From: CAYSPU01 sp964432995
Lineage (GTDB): Bacteria; Verrucomicrobiota; Verrucomicrobiia; Limisphaerales; JAHDYP01
Length of the DNA: 20,566 bases
NCBI GenBank assembly: GCA_964432995.1
Contig: CAYSPU010000089.1
Coordinates: 1-20,566 of the forward strand
Reading direction: 5' to 3'
Below, piece by piece: positions 7,185 to 14,738 of this stretch. The notes beneath the pieces are model-generated. The model had not been told where the DNA came from. It was given only the letters and a program-made list of their open reading frames with translations, and did no database searches. A program made the translations under genes and the position numbers. Numbering within the stretch: the stretch's first letter is position 1; every line of letters begins with the position of its first letter.

Positions 7185-7616
7185 CTACGTCAGCGGTTGT
7201 CCGCACTCGGGACAGAACTTGGCGCCAGCCGCGACTTCCTTTCCACAGCCGGGGCACGCTGCCTTCTGCGCCAGCTTGCAGCCGCACTCCGGACAGAACT
7301 TGGCCCCGCGCGTTTCGGCGCCGCACTGGGGGCAGACCAACTGGCGGGAGCGCTTCACGTCCTTCTGTTTTCCCGCCCGCGCGCCTTCCTCGGTGGCGGC
7401 TTCCCGGGCGGCGCTCACTTCACCTTCCGCGCGGGCGGCCTCGATCTCCGCCTCCGTATCCGGGGCACAGCTCAAGCAGAGCCCCTTGTCGATGTTCCAG
7501 CAGCGGTCGCAGAAGTAGTTCGAGCAACGGGGGCAGCGGTGGAAATGTTGCTTCGCGCTCTCGACGGCCGCGCGAAAGGCCTCGTCGCGCGCGCGCCCGT
7601 AGCCGGCCTCGGCCAT
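7185..7616 (-). CDS. multi-zinc-ribbon protein, probably N-terminally truncated
   Basis: The 143-aa protein (from ATG 7616) has a helical start (GYGRARDEAFRAAVESAKQ), then a cysteine-rich unit CPRCSNYFCDRCW...GLCLSC, a charged Ala/Glu-rich linker, and two CxxC...CPECG zinc ribbons (CPQCG...FCPECG and CPGCG...FCPECG) at the C-terminus. The function is unknown; such proteins usually bind zinc and partner proteins. Larger family members known to me carry a further N-terminal zinc-binding region. Here upstream sequence runs straight into the divergent pseudopilin gene, with an alternative ATG at 7685 (166 aa) giving only unrelated residues. It faces the UroD-like gene with a 15-bp gap and no terminator. 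Confidence 0.75.
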   Translation of the reverse strand: MAEAGYGRARDEAFRAAVESAKQHFHRCPRCSNYFCDRCWNIDKGLCLSCAPDTEAEIEAARAEGEVSAAREAATEEGARAGKQKDVKRSRQLVCPQCGAETRGAKFCPECGCKLAQKAACPGCGKEVAAGAKFCPECGQPLT

Positions 7617-7683
7617 GCCTTCTGCGGCTTCGGACACAGTGCTGGCCCGTGATCGGGCAGTGGGGTACAGTTGGTACGAATTC

Positions 7684-8577
7684 ATGACCAGCGACGGACA
7701 GACACGCGCCCGCAGGAGAATTCGGGGCCCCGCGTCACAGAGGACGCCCGTCGCGTTCACGCTGGTGGAGTTGCTGGTCGTGATCGCCATCATCGCGATC
7801 CTCGCCAGTCTGCTGTTGCCGTCGCTTGGCCGGGCGAAGGCGCAGGCGGTGCGCCTCGAGTGTCTGAGCAACTTGCGACAGCTCCAGTTGGCCTGGGAAA
7901 TGTACCGTGTGGACCACGCCGAAGCGCTGGTGCCGAATGCCCATGGGCCGGGTTCCGGCCAGGAACCGGAACGCCTGAGCTGGGTGGGCGGCTGGATGGA
8001 TCTGTCCGGCAGCGCGGACAACACGGAGGTGCGGTGGTTGATGGACCCGACGTTCCGCCAGGGGGCGCGTCTGGCGCCCTACCTCCAGGCGCCCGGGGTA
8101 TACCGATGTCCAGCCGACCGGAGCGGGGTGCCGACGGCGGAGGGCTGGCGACCGCGGCTGCGCACCGTGTCGATGAACTGCTACATGAACGGCCTCGAGG
8201 TCCTCGGGGTGAACGCCTACTGGCAGTCCGACCAATACGTCACTTTCCGCACGGCAGCCGATCTGAACCGCGTGCCCGCCTCGATGATGTTCGTGTTCGT
8301 CGACGAACGGGAGGACAGCATCAACGACGGCTATTTCGCCAGCGACCTCGACAACCAGTTGGGCGTCCACACCATCGTTGACTTCCCGGGCAGTTACCAC
8401 CTCGACGGTGCGAACCTCACCTTCGCCGACGGGCACGCGGAAGGCCGCCGATGGCGTGACGAGCGGATCCGCCCGCCGTTGGTGCGCGACCAACTCCTGC
8501 AGCTCAACGTGCCGTCCCCGGCAAATGCGGACGTGGCCTGGCTTCAGGAACACACTTCGCAGCGTGTCTCCTGGTGA
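7684..8577 (+). CDS. type II pseudopilin with H-X9-DG motif
   Basis: The 297-aa protein has a prepilin leader (about 24 residues, basic), then FTLVELLVVIAIIAILASLL with Glu at +5 of the mature protein. Cleavage would fall after Ala24 instead of the usual Gly. The C-terminal part has YRCPADRS and the exact H-X9-DG signature (HLDGANLTFADG). These proteins are numerous in Verrucomicrobia and Planctomycetes and are thought to be secreted or surface pseudopilins of a type II-like system; individual roles are unknown. ATG 7684 is the last start leaving a sensible leader. It overlaps head-to-head with the longest possible start of the zinc-ribbon gene. No clear ribosome-binding site is present. Confidence 0.88.
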   Translation: MTSDGQTRARRRIRGPASQRTPVAFTLVELLVVIAIIAILASLLLPSLGRAKAQAVRLECLSNLRQLQLAWEMYRVDHAEALVPNAHGPGSGQEPERLSWVGGWMDLSGSADNTEVRWLMDPTFRQGARLAPYLQAPGVYRCPADRSGVPTAEGWRPRLRTVSMNCYMNGLEVLGVNAYWQSDQYVTFRTAADLNRVPASMMFVFVDEREDSINDGYFASDLDNQLGVHTIVDFPGSYHLDGANLTFADGHAEGRRWRDERIRPPLVRDQLLQLNVPSPANADVAWLQEHTSQRVSW

Positions 8578-8815
8578 TGCCGGCTGCGGCCCCTCAGCGG
8601 AAGGACGACACCCTGCGTGCGCGGCTGAGGCCGTGGGTCGGCCGATGAAAGGCCCGCTCCGGCCGGCCGGCATTGGCAAGCTGTTCGCCTGAAACCGGAA
8701 CACGAACTCGCGCCGGCCCGCTACCACCTGGCTCCGCGCGAGAGCGGTCGCGAGCTGCTGGCCACTGATTGTCCGCTGGTGAGGACGCCGCCTTGGCGTC
8801 CGCGAGGGCTCAGCG
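8578..8815. other. spacer without a gene
   Basis: Nothing coding is visible between the pseudopilin and the small membrane ORF. It holds the short hairpin at 8783-8801 and GC-rich, low-information sequence. Confidence 0.5.
8783..8801 (-). terminator. short hairpin after the aqpZ transcription unit
   Basis: A 7-bp stem (ggacgcc/ggcgtcc) with loop gcctt lies 15 bases after the stop of the minus-strand ORF at 8816. It is well placed for the end of the aqpZ message, but no T-run follows, so an intrinsic terminator is only possible. Confidence 0.3.
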
Positions 8816-8926
8816 TCAGCCACCACCGCACCCGGTCAGGGCGGTCGCGACCCAGGCCGCCAGCGCCACCCAGACAACCAACTGCCACCACACCACCCGG
8901 TCTTGCCGACGAGTTCTGCTCTGCAT
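8816..8926 (-). CDS. small single-pass membrane protein downstream of aqpZ (36 aa)
   Basis: Starting at ATG 8926, a 36-aa frame reads MQSRTRRQDRVVWWQ followed by a hydrophobic stretch LVVWVALAAWVATALT and a Gly-rich end. A basic N-terminus before one membrane helix follows the positive-inside rule. AAGGA stands 4-5 bases before this start. An ATG at 8938 would give 40 aa. The gene begins 33 bases after the aqpZ stop on the same strand. No family is recognised. It may be a real small protein, or chance in GC-rich DNA. Confidence 0.4.
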   Translation of the reverse strand: MQSRTRRQDRVVWWQLVVWVALAAWVATALTGCGGG

Positions 8927-8958
8927 CAGTTCCTTCATGCGCCGTGTCAGGGGCCCGA

Positions 8959-9666
8959 CTACGGGCTCGCTTTAACCTTGGCTTCGAAGAGCCGGTAGGT
9001 CAAGCCGGCCAGCGCCGCACCGACCAGCGGCGCGATCCAGAACAACCACAACTGCTGGAGCGCCCAGCCCCCCACGAAGACCGCCGGCCCGGTGCTGCGC
9101 GCCGGGTTGACCGACAGATTCGTGACCGGGATGCCAATCAAGTGAATGAGGGTGAGGCCCAGACCGATGGCGATCGGCGCGAACCCCGCCGGCGCCCGCC
9201 GGTCCGTCGCGCCCAGGATGATCATGAGAAACATGTACGTCAGCACAATCTCCGCGACCAAGCACGAGCCAAGGACGTAGCCGCCGGGGGAATGCGCGCC
9301 GTAGCCGTTGGCGGCGAATCCGCCGGAAAGATCAAAGCCCGTCTTGCCGCTGGCGATCAGGTAGAGGACGGCGGAACCGGCCACTCCTCCCAGGATCTGC
9401 GCGATGACGTAGGGCACGAAGTCGGCACCGCGGAACCGGCGGCCGACCAGCAGCCCGAGAGAAACGGCGGGATTGAGGTGGCACCCCGAGATATGCCCGA
9501 TGGCATAGGCCATCGTCAGGACCGTCAATCCGAAGGCGAGGGCAACTCCCACGAAACCGATTCCCAGACCGGGGAAAGCCGCCGCCAGGACCGCGCTGCC
9601 ACACCCGCCAAACACCAACCAGAACGTCCCAATGAACTCCGCCGTGCAGCGTTTGCTGATCTCCAT
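8959..9666 (-). CDS. aqpZ: aquaporin Z (MIP-family water channel)
   Basis: The 235-aa inner-membrane protein has six membrane segments and both pore motifs, NPA at 65-67 (GCHLNPAVS) and NPA at 187-189 (SVNPARS). The water-type selectivity filter is mostly conserved: Phe45, His175 and Arg190 match E. coli AqpZ Phe43, His174 and Arg189. The position of Thr183 is Leu184. It moves water across the cytoplasmic membrane during osmotic change. ATG 9666 has a strong AAAGGAGA ribosome site six bases upstream, which settles the start. A candidate promoter with a palindrome lies at 9731-9758. It is divergent from the glycosyltransferase/c-di-AMP operon. Confidence 0.95.
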   Translation of the reverse strand: MEISKRCTAEFIGTFWLVFGGCGSAVLAAAFPGLGIGFVGVALAFGLTVLTMAYAIGHISGCHLNPAVSLGLLVGRRFRGADFVPYVIAQILGGVAGSAVLYLIASGKTGFDLSGGFAANGYGAHSPGGYVLGSCLVAEIVLTYMFLMIILGATDRRAPAGFAPIAIGLGLTLIHLIGIPVTNLSVNPARSTGPAVFVGGWALQQLWLFWIAPLVGAALAGLTYRLFEAKVKASP

Positions 9667-9730
9667 AGGTTTCTCCTTTGCACGCGCCGTAGCCGGCGCC
9701 AGCGATTTCTTCGACAGCAATTCGCAGTCT

Positions 9731-9758
9731 TTTCTAGACCTCCCCGCGGGGATGTCGA
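9731..9758 (-). promoter_or_regulatory. candidate aqpZ promoter
   Basis: On the minus strand TCGACA (9758-9753) and TAGAAA (9736-9731) are separated by 16 bp and resemble a sigma70 -35/-10 pair. Transcription would begin near 9724 and leave a leader of about 58 nt that contains the strong aqpZ ribosome site. The spacer is filled by the palindrome described separately. Confidence 0.45.
9737..9756. promoter_or_regulatory. 20-bp near-perfect palindrome (possible operator)
   Basis: The sequence gacctccccgcggggatgtc is symmetrical at 18 of 20 positions around the centre between 9746 and 9747. It lies within the 16-bp spacer and -35 edge of the candidate aqpZ promoter and about 27 bp before the -35 of the divergent promoter. 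A bound dimeric regulator could control both directions. The regulator is not in view. Confidence 0.45.
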
Positions 9759-9782
9759 GCGCATTCCGCCGCATGTCCAGTG

Positions 9783-9810
9783 TTGACTCGGCGACGACAC
9801 GGCTTATCTT
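9783..9810 (+). promoter_or_regulatory. candidate promoter of the glycosyltransferase-folP-cdaA-cdaR-glmM operon
   Basis: TTGACT at 9783-9788 and TATCTT at 9805-9810 are 16 bp apart, a good sigma70-like match. The predicted start of RNA is about 9816-9818, almost on the ATG of the short ORF at 9819, so the message may be leaderless or nearly so. Confidence 0.5.
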
Positions 9811-9818
9811 TGTCGCCG

Positions 9819-9899
9819 ATGAAAGTCCGCAGACTCCTGCACACCCGCTACCGGCTGAACGACCTCGAGCAGAGCCAACGCCCGAAGGCTGCCGGATGA
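9819..9899 (+). CDS. 26-aa leader ORF, probable N-terminal remnant of a glyoxalase/VOC protein
   Basis: ATG 9819 opens a 26-codon frame, MKVRRLLHTRYRLNDLEQSQ and a few more residues, ending at TGA 9897-9899. The first 17 residues closely resemble the beginning of glyoxalase I-like (VOC) proteins, which continue into FYxxVLGL; that continuation is absent. The stop overlaps the glycosyltransferase ATG as ATGA, so translation of this short ORF may feed the next gene. It may be the front of a deleted VOC gene now used as a leader, or an unrelated leader peptide. Confidence 0.5.
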   Translation: MKVRRLLHTRYRLNDLEQSQRPKAAG

Positions 9900-11164
9900 C
9901 CGAGTTCAGACGCAAACGCCGCAAGTTCATCCTGGTGCCCTCGGGAAGCGCCGGGGACAATCGGCCTTTCGTGTGGCTCGCGCACGGGCTCCTGGCCAGG
10001 GGCCACGACGTCACGGCGGTGGTTCATGCGCCGTTTGGACAGTTGTTTCACGCCGAGCGCGTGCGCGCGGCGGTCTACGGAACCGTGGAGGATTACGAGG
10101 CGATCCTGCGACATCCGGACCTCTGGCATCCAAGACGAGGTTTCGCCCTGCTCGCCCGCAACGCCGAGCGGACGTTTCGGCATGCGGTGCCATTGATCCG
10201 GGAGGAGGTTGCCCCCGGGCGCACGACCTTGGTGGGGGCGGGGCTGGCCTTTGCCGCCCGCATCGCGGCCGAGGCGGATCGTCTGCCCATCGTCACGATT
10301 CAACTGCAGCCGGCGGCGTTCCTGAGTGTCGAGAGCCCGCCGCTTCTCCGCGCGGGGTGGGAGCGCTTCATGCGCTCGCCGCACTGGGTGCGCCGGGCGG
10401 TTTATGCGTTGGTCGACTGGCACACGGATTGGCTCCTGGCGGGCGCCCTGAACGAATACCGCGCCGAGTTGAGACTGGGTGCGCCTGTCCGCCAGGTCTT
10501 CCGCGGCTATGCGCCCTCCCCCAAACGGGTGGTGGCTCTGTTCCCGGAATGGTTCGGCCCCAAGCAGCGGGATTGGCCGCCACAAAGCGCGACCACCCGG
10601 TTCCCTCTGGACGAACAGGCCCCGGCTCCGCCGTTGCCGGGAGCGATCGAGGAGTTCGTTTCCGAGGCGGAAAGCCCCATCCTGTTCACCGCCGGATCGG
10701 CCAACCTCCAGGCCGGGTCCTTCCTGAGCACCGCCGTCGAGATCTGCCTCCGCCTCGGCCGACGCGCGGTGCTGATCGTCCCGCACGAGAATCTGGCACC
10801 GCCCCATCTGCCCAAGAACGTGCGGGCCTTCGGCCCCACCCCCTTCCGCGCACTGTTCCCGCGCTGTGCCGCCGTCGTCCACCATGGCGGGATCGGCACC
10901 GTCGCCGAGGCTTTCCTGGCCGGCGTGCCCCAGATGATTGTGGCCATGAGTCACGATCAACCTGACAATGGCGCCCGGGTCCAGCGCGCCGGCGTCGGCG
11001 AGTACCTCTACCCGTCGCAGTTCGACGGAGTGGAAGGTTCCACACGCCTCCGGCGCTTGTTGGCTTCGCCCGAAGTTGCGGACAAGTGCCGCGACTATCG
11101 ACGGCGCATGCTGAATCCGATGCCCCCGGAGCGGGTCTTGGAGATGCTGGAGGACGTCCGATGA
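9896..11164 (+). CDS. GT1-like glycosyltransferase (UDP-glycosyltransferase / MGT fold)
   Basis: The 422-aa protein has the GT-B fold of family 1 transferases that glycosylate small lipophilic acceptors. The N-terminal domain has ILVPSGSAGDNRPFVWLAHGL followed by RGHDVT. The C-terminal nucleotide-sugar domain contains SPILFTAGSAN and the signature HHGGIGTVAEAFLAGVPQ at 329-346, with Asp354-Gln355 (SHDQPDN) contacting the sugar. Donor and acceptor cannot be told from sequence. ATG 9896 has GAAGG seven bases upstream and overlaps the leader ORF stop. Its own TGA overlaps the folP ATG. An open frame upstream to 9632 is antisense to aqpZ and not coding. Confidence 0.87.
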   Translation: MTEFRRKRRKFILVPSGSAGDNRPFVWLAHGLLARGHDVTAVVHAPFGQLFHAERVRAAVYGTVEDYEAILRHPDLWHPRRGFALLARNAERTFRHAVPLIREEVAPGRTTLVGAGLAFAARIAAEADRLPIVTIQLQPAAFLSVESPPLLRAGWERFMRSPHWVRRAVYALVDWHTDWLLAGALNEYRAELRLGAPVRQVFRGYAPSPKRVVALFPEWFGPKQRDWPPQSATTRFPLDEQAPAPPLPGAIEEFVSEAESPILFTAGSANLQAGSFLSTAVEICLRLGRRAVLIVPHENLAPPHLPKNVRAFGPTPFRALFPRCAAVVHHGGIGTVAEAFLAGVPQMIVAMSHDQPDNGARVQRAGVGEYLYPSQFDGVEGSTRLRRLLASPEVADKCRDYRRRMLNPMPPERVLEMLEDVR

Positions 11165-12069
11165 ACCGCGCGCCATCGAGCAACCCATCCCGCCGTTGTC
11201 CTCCCGCTCCCGGGGGCGGCCCGTCGATGCGTTTCCGCGCCGGCCGTTTCCGTTACGATTTTCCCCGGCCGCTGCTGGTCATGGGGATCGTCAATGTGAC
11301 CCCGGACTCCTTTGCCGACGGCGGGCGTTACTTCAGCAGTGGAGCGGCGGTCGAACACGCCCTGGAGCTGGTGAACGCGGGGGCGGAGATCATTGACGTG
11401 GGTGGGGAATCGACGCGACCCAACGCGCAGCCGGTGGAGGCCGCCGAGGAATGCCGCCGCGTGCTGCCGGTGATCGAACAACTGGCCGGCCGCATCCCCG
11501 TCCCCATCTCGATCGACACCCGGAAGGTGGAAGTCGCCGAAGCCGCGCTGCGGGCCGGCGCTTCCCTGGTGAATGACATCGGCGCCCATCGGGGGGACGA
11601 CGGCCTCTGGCGCCTCGTGGCGGCGCACGGCGCCGGCTACGTGTGCATGCACATGCAGGGCACCCCGCAGACCATGCAACAGCACCCCTGCTACGTCGAC
11701 GTCGTCGCCGAGGTCGAAGGCTTCTTCGCTGACCGCCTGGCCGCACTCCGGCAGGCCGGCGTCGCGGCCGACCAAGTGATCCTGGACGTCGGCATCGGCT
11801 TCGGGAAGAACGATGAACACAATTTGCAGTTGCTCGGTGCGCTGCGCCATTTTACAAAGCTAGGTCGTCCGCTCCTCCTGGGCGTGTCGCGCAAGTCATT
11901 TATCGGCAGACTGTTGAAGGCGGAGGTCGACGCTCGCCTTCCGGGTTCATTGGCCTGTAGCTGCTGGGCGGCGGAGGCCGGAGTGCAGGCCGTCCGCGTG
12001 CACGATGTTGCCGAAACGGTTCAGGCAGTCCGAATGTGGGAACTACTGCGGGCGCACCAACGAACATGA
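11161..12069 (+). CDS. folP: dihydropteroate synthase
   Basis: The 302-aa enzyme joins 6-hydroxymethyl-dihydropterin diphosphate to p-aminobenzoate in folate synthesis and is the sulfonamide target. The TIM-barrel motifs are all present: MGIVNVTPDSFADGG (41-55), IDVGGESTRP (78-87), SIDTRK (117-122), VNDIGA (137-142), CMHMQGTPQTMQ (162-173), DVGIGFGK (209-216) and GVSRKSFIG (241-249). Most homologues read DPGIGFGK. ATG 11161 overlaps the glycosyltransferase stop and has GGAGG seven bases upstream. ATG 11227 would remove a Pro-rich 22-residue extension but lacks a comparable ribosome site. It is translationally coupled to cdaA. Confidence 0.94.
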   Translation: MNRAPSSNPSRRCPPAPGGGPSMRFRAGRFRYDFPRPLLVMGIVNVTPDSFADGGRYFSSGAAVEHALELVNAGAEIIDVGGESTRPNAQPVEAAEECRRVLPVIEQLAGRIPVPISIDTRKVEVAEAALRAGASLVNDIGAHRGDDGLWRLVAAHGAGYVCMHMQGTPQTMQQHPCYVDVVAEVEGFFADRLAALRQAGVAADQVILDVGIGFGKNDEHNLQLLGALRHFTKLGRPLLLGVSRKSFIGRLLKAEVDARLPGSLACSCWAAEAGVQAVRVHDVAETVQAVRMWELLRAHQRT

Positions 12070-12923
12070 TCTGGGAGTTCATCCAGAACGCATGGCGGCC
12101 GGCCGTGGAGATCGTGATCCTGGCGATCCTGATCTACTACCCCCTGATGTACGTGCGGGGCACGCGCGGCTGGCCGATTGTGCTCGGCTTCCTGGTCATC
12201 CTGATGGCGCTCTCCGGCGTCGCCGCACTCCTCAACCTCGAAGTCATCAAATCGTTGCTCCGCTACGTCTTCGCCGGTGTCGCCCTTGCCGTCCTCGTCA
12301 TCTTCCAACCCGAGCTCCGCCGCATCTTCGCGGAGTTGGGCAACATCCCGCTGTTCGCCTCCGCCCATGAGGAACGCGAGAACATCGAGGTGATCATCCA
12401 GGCGGCCGAACGCCTCTCGGAAATGCGCATCGGCGCCCTGGTGGCCGTCGAGTGCCTCGTCCCTCTGGATGACTTCGTCGAGTCCGGCGTGGTGGTGGAC
12501 TGCCAGGCGACGCCGGAAATGCTCGAGACCATCTTCTTCCCCAACAATGCCGTCCACGACGGCGGCGTGATTCTGCGAGGCGATCGCATTGCCAAGGCCG
12601 CCTGCATCTTCCCCATGACCCAGCGGCAAGACCTCAGCAAATCCCTCGGCACGCGCCACCGCGCCGCCATCGGGCTGAGCGAGGAAACCGACGCGGTGAT
12701 CGTGGTGGTCTCCGAGGAAACGGGGGCGATCTCCTACGCGCACCGGGGGCAAATGCTGCGCGGCGTTACCGTCGAGGAGCTGCGCTCCTTTCTGACCTCG
12801 GTTCTGGTGCCGGCGGGGGGGGCTTCGTCGAAACGCCGCCGGCTGCTCCGCTGGAGCGCCTTCCTGCGGCCGGCAGCCCCGGCAAACGGTCGGCCACCCG
12901 CCAACCCGGAGGCCCGGTCATGA
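12066..12923 (+). CDS. cdaA: diadenylate cyclase CdaA (DisA_N domain)
   Basis: The 285-aa membrane protein makes cyclic di-AMP from two ATP. Three membrane helices (about 14-31, 36-55, 64-80) precede the DAC domain. The catalytic motifs are HDGGVI (164-169) in place of the common DGA motif, and TRHRAAIG (196-203). They are followed by the family block VVVSEETGAISYAHRG. A basic tail (SSKRRRLLRW) ends the protein. ATG 12066 overlaps the folP stop; the TGA overlaps the cdaR ATG. Gene order with cdaR and glmM matches the well-known Firmicutes module, where CdaR and GlmM modulate CdaA, so the same complex is expected at the membrane here. Confidence 0.94.
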   Translation: MIWEFIQNAWRPAVEIVILAILIYYPLMYVRGTRGWPIVLGFLVILMALSGVAALLNLEVIKSLLRYVFAGVALAVLVIFQPELRRIFAELGNIPLFASAHEERENIEVIIQAAERLSEMRIGALVAVECLVPLDDFVESGVVVDCQATPEMLETIFFPNNAVHDGGVILRGDRIAKAACIFPMTQRQDLSKSLGTRHRAAIGLSEETDAVIVVVSEETGAISYAHRGQMLRGVTVEELRSFLTSVLVPAGGASSKRRRLLRWSAFLRPAAPANGRPPANPEARS

Positions 12924-13342
12924 GCCCGCACCTCGAACGGCTGCTCGCCAACTTCGGCTGGAAACTGGTCTGCCTGATCCTCGCGGTCTTCTGCTGGCTC
13001 ATGATCGACGCCGGCATCGATAACCCCGGATCCAGCACGTTCGGCTTCCGCCAGCGCACCTTCGACCTCCCCATCACCGTCATGACTTCCGCCGCCGAAC
13101 CTGGCGTCTTCTCCGTCCGCCCCAACAACGTCCAAGTCGAAGTCTACGGCCGCAGCCAGGTCGTCGACCAACTCCAGGACTCCGACCTCAAGGTCTTCGT
13201 CGATCTTGTCGACGTCGCCGCCGCCCGCGAACTCACCAAACGCATCGTCGTCCATACCCCCGTCGACGTGAAAGTCCGGCGCGTCCAACCGGAGCAGGTC
13301 ACGATCGAACGCCTCGATCCCGCGCCCGCAACCCGCCCTTGA
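12920..13342 (+). CDS. cdaR: CdaR-like YbbR-domain regulator of CdaA
   Basis: The 140-aa protein has a membrane anchor near the N-terminus (WKLVCLILAVFCWLMI, 14-29) and a single YbbR-type beta domain facing outward (FDLPITV, NNVQVEVYGR, LKVFVDLVDV, VRRVQPEQVTIERL). Firmicutes CdaR usually has several YbbR repeats, so this is a short form. CdaR is known to bind CdaA and change its activity. The ATG overlaps the cdaA stop by 4 nt and glmM follows after four bases. Confidence 0.85.
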   Translation: MSPHLERLLANFGWKLVCLILAVFCWLMIDAGIDNPGSSTFGFRQRTFDLPITVMTSAAEPGVFSVRPNNVQVEVYGRSQVVDQLQDSDLKVFVDLVDVAAARELTKRIVVHTPVDVKVRRVQPEQVTIERLDPAPATRP

Positions 13343-13346
13343 TCGC

Positions 13347-14738
13347 ATGAGCAAAACCCAGAAGACACGCAAGATCTTCGGCACCGATGGCGTGCGCGGC
13401 ACGGCCAACATCGAGCCCGTCACCGCCGAAACCGCTCTGAAACTCGGCCGCGCCGCCGCCCACGTCTTCAAGAATCTCGACACCCGCCCGCGCGATCGCA
13501 GCCGCCACCGCATCGTCCTGGGCAAGGACACCAGGCTTTCCGGCTACATGCTCGAGAACGCCCTTTCCTCCGGGATCCTCTCCATGGGCGTCGACGTCCT
13601 GTTCATCGGCCCCCTCCCCACCCCGGGCGTCGCCTACGTCACCCGCAGCCTCCGCGCGGACGCCGGCATCGTCATCACCGCTTCCCACAACCCGTATGCG
13701 GACAACGGCATCAAGTTCTTCCGGGCCGACGGCTACAAACTGGACGACGCCATCGAAGCCCGCATCGAGAACCTCGTCTTCAGCGGGGAAATCGAAAGCA
13801 TCCGCCCCACCGCCGAGGAAGTCGGCAAAGCGGTCCGTATCGACGACGCCCTGGGCCGTTACATCGAGTATGCGAAGTCCGCCTTCCCGCGCGGCATGAC
13901 GCTGGACGGCATGCGCATCGTCATCGACTGCGCCCACGGCGCCTCCTACAAGGCCACGCCCTCCGTCTTGCGGGAACTCGGAGCCGACATCTTCGTCTTT
14001 GGTAATCAGCCCGACGGGATGAACATCAACAAGGAATGCGGCTCCATGCACCCGCGGCTGATGTGCCAGAAGGTCTGGGAACATCGCGCCCACCTCGGCA
14101 TCGCCCACGACGGCGACGCCGACCGCGTTCTGTTCTGCGACGAAACCGGCAAATTGATCGACGGCGACGACGTCATGGCCATCTGCGGCCTGGAGATGCT
14201 CGCCGCCGGCACCCTCCGCGAAAAAACCCTCGTCACCACCGTCATGAGCAATGCCGGCCTCGACGCCGTCATCAATGCCGCAGGAGGCCGCGTCGTCCGC
14301 ACCCCCGTCGGCGACCGCTACGTCATCGACGAAATGCTCCGCCACGGCTGCAACTTCGGCGGCGAACAAAGCGGCCACATGATCTTCCGCGACCACGGCA
14401 CCACCGGCGACGGCCTCATCTGCGCCCTCCAAATCCTGCGCAGCATGAAGACCACCGACCGGCCCCTCTCCGAGTTGGTCCGCTGCTGGAAACGATTCCC
14501 TCAGGTCCTCCAAAACCTCGTCGTCCGCGAGAAAAAACCGATCGAGCAAATGGAGGACGTCACCGCCGCCCTCGCCCAAGCCGAAGCCGAACTCCGCACC
14601 GTCGGCGGCCGCGTCCTCCTCCGCTATTCCGGCACCGAACCCAAAGCCCGTCTGCTGCTCGAAGGCCCGGACCAGGCCACGTTGGACCGCTGGAATCGCG
14701 AGATCACCGACCTCCTCCGCCGCCACGTCGGCGCTTGA
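13347..14738 (+). CDS. glmM: phosphoglucosamine mutase
   Basis: The 463-aa cytosolic enzyme converts glucosamine-6-phosphate to glucosamine-1-phosphate for UDP-GlcNAc, peptidoglycan and LPS synthesis. Diagnostic motifs are FGTDGVRG (11-18), the phosphoserine loop TASHNP with Ser113 (111-116), metal site DGDADR (255-260), sugar loop GGEQSGH (338-344) and phosphate site RYSGTEP (426-432). Length is normal (about 445-465). It is the last gene of the operon, four bases after cdaR, without a clear ribosome site, consistent with coupling. GlmM is also a known inhibitor of CdaA, so gene order links cell-wall precursor supply to c-di-AMP. No terminator is obvious downstream. Confidence 0.95.
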   Translation: MSKTQKTRKIFGTDGVRGTANIEPVTAETALKLGRAAAHVFKNLDTRPRDRSRHRIVLGKDTRLSGYMLENALSSGILSMGVDVLFIGPLPTPGVAYVTRSLRADAGIVITASHNPYADNGIKFFRADGYKLDDAIEARIENLVFSGEIESIRPTAEEVGKAVRIDDALGRYIEYAKSAFPRGMTLDGMRIVIDCAHGASYKATPSVLRELGADIFVFGNQPDGMNINKECGSMHPRLMCQKVWEHRAHLGIAHDGDADRVLFCDETGKLIDGDDVMAICGLEMLAAGTLREKTLVTTVMSNAGLDAVINAAGGRVVRTPVGDRYVIDEMLRHGCNFGGEQSGHMIFRDHGTTGDGLICALQILRSMKTTDRPLSELVRCWKRFPQVLQNLVVREKKPIEQMEDVTAALAQAEAELRTVGGRVLLRYSGTEPKARLLLEGPDQATLDRWNREITDLLRRHVGA

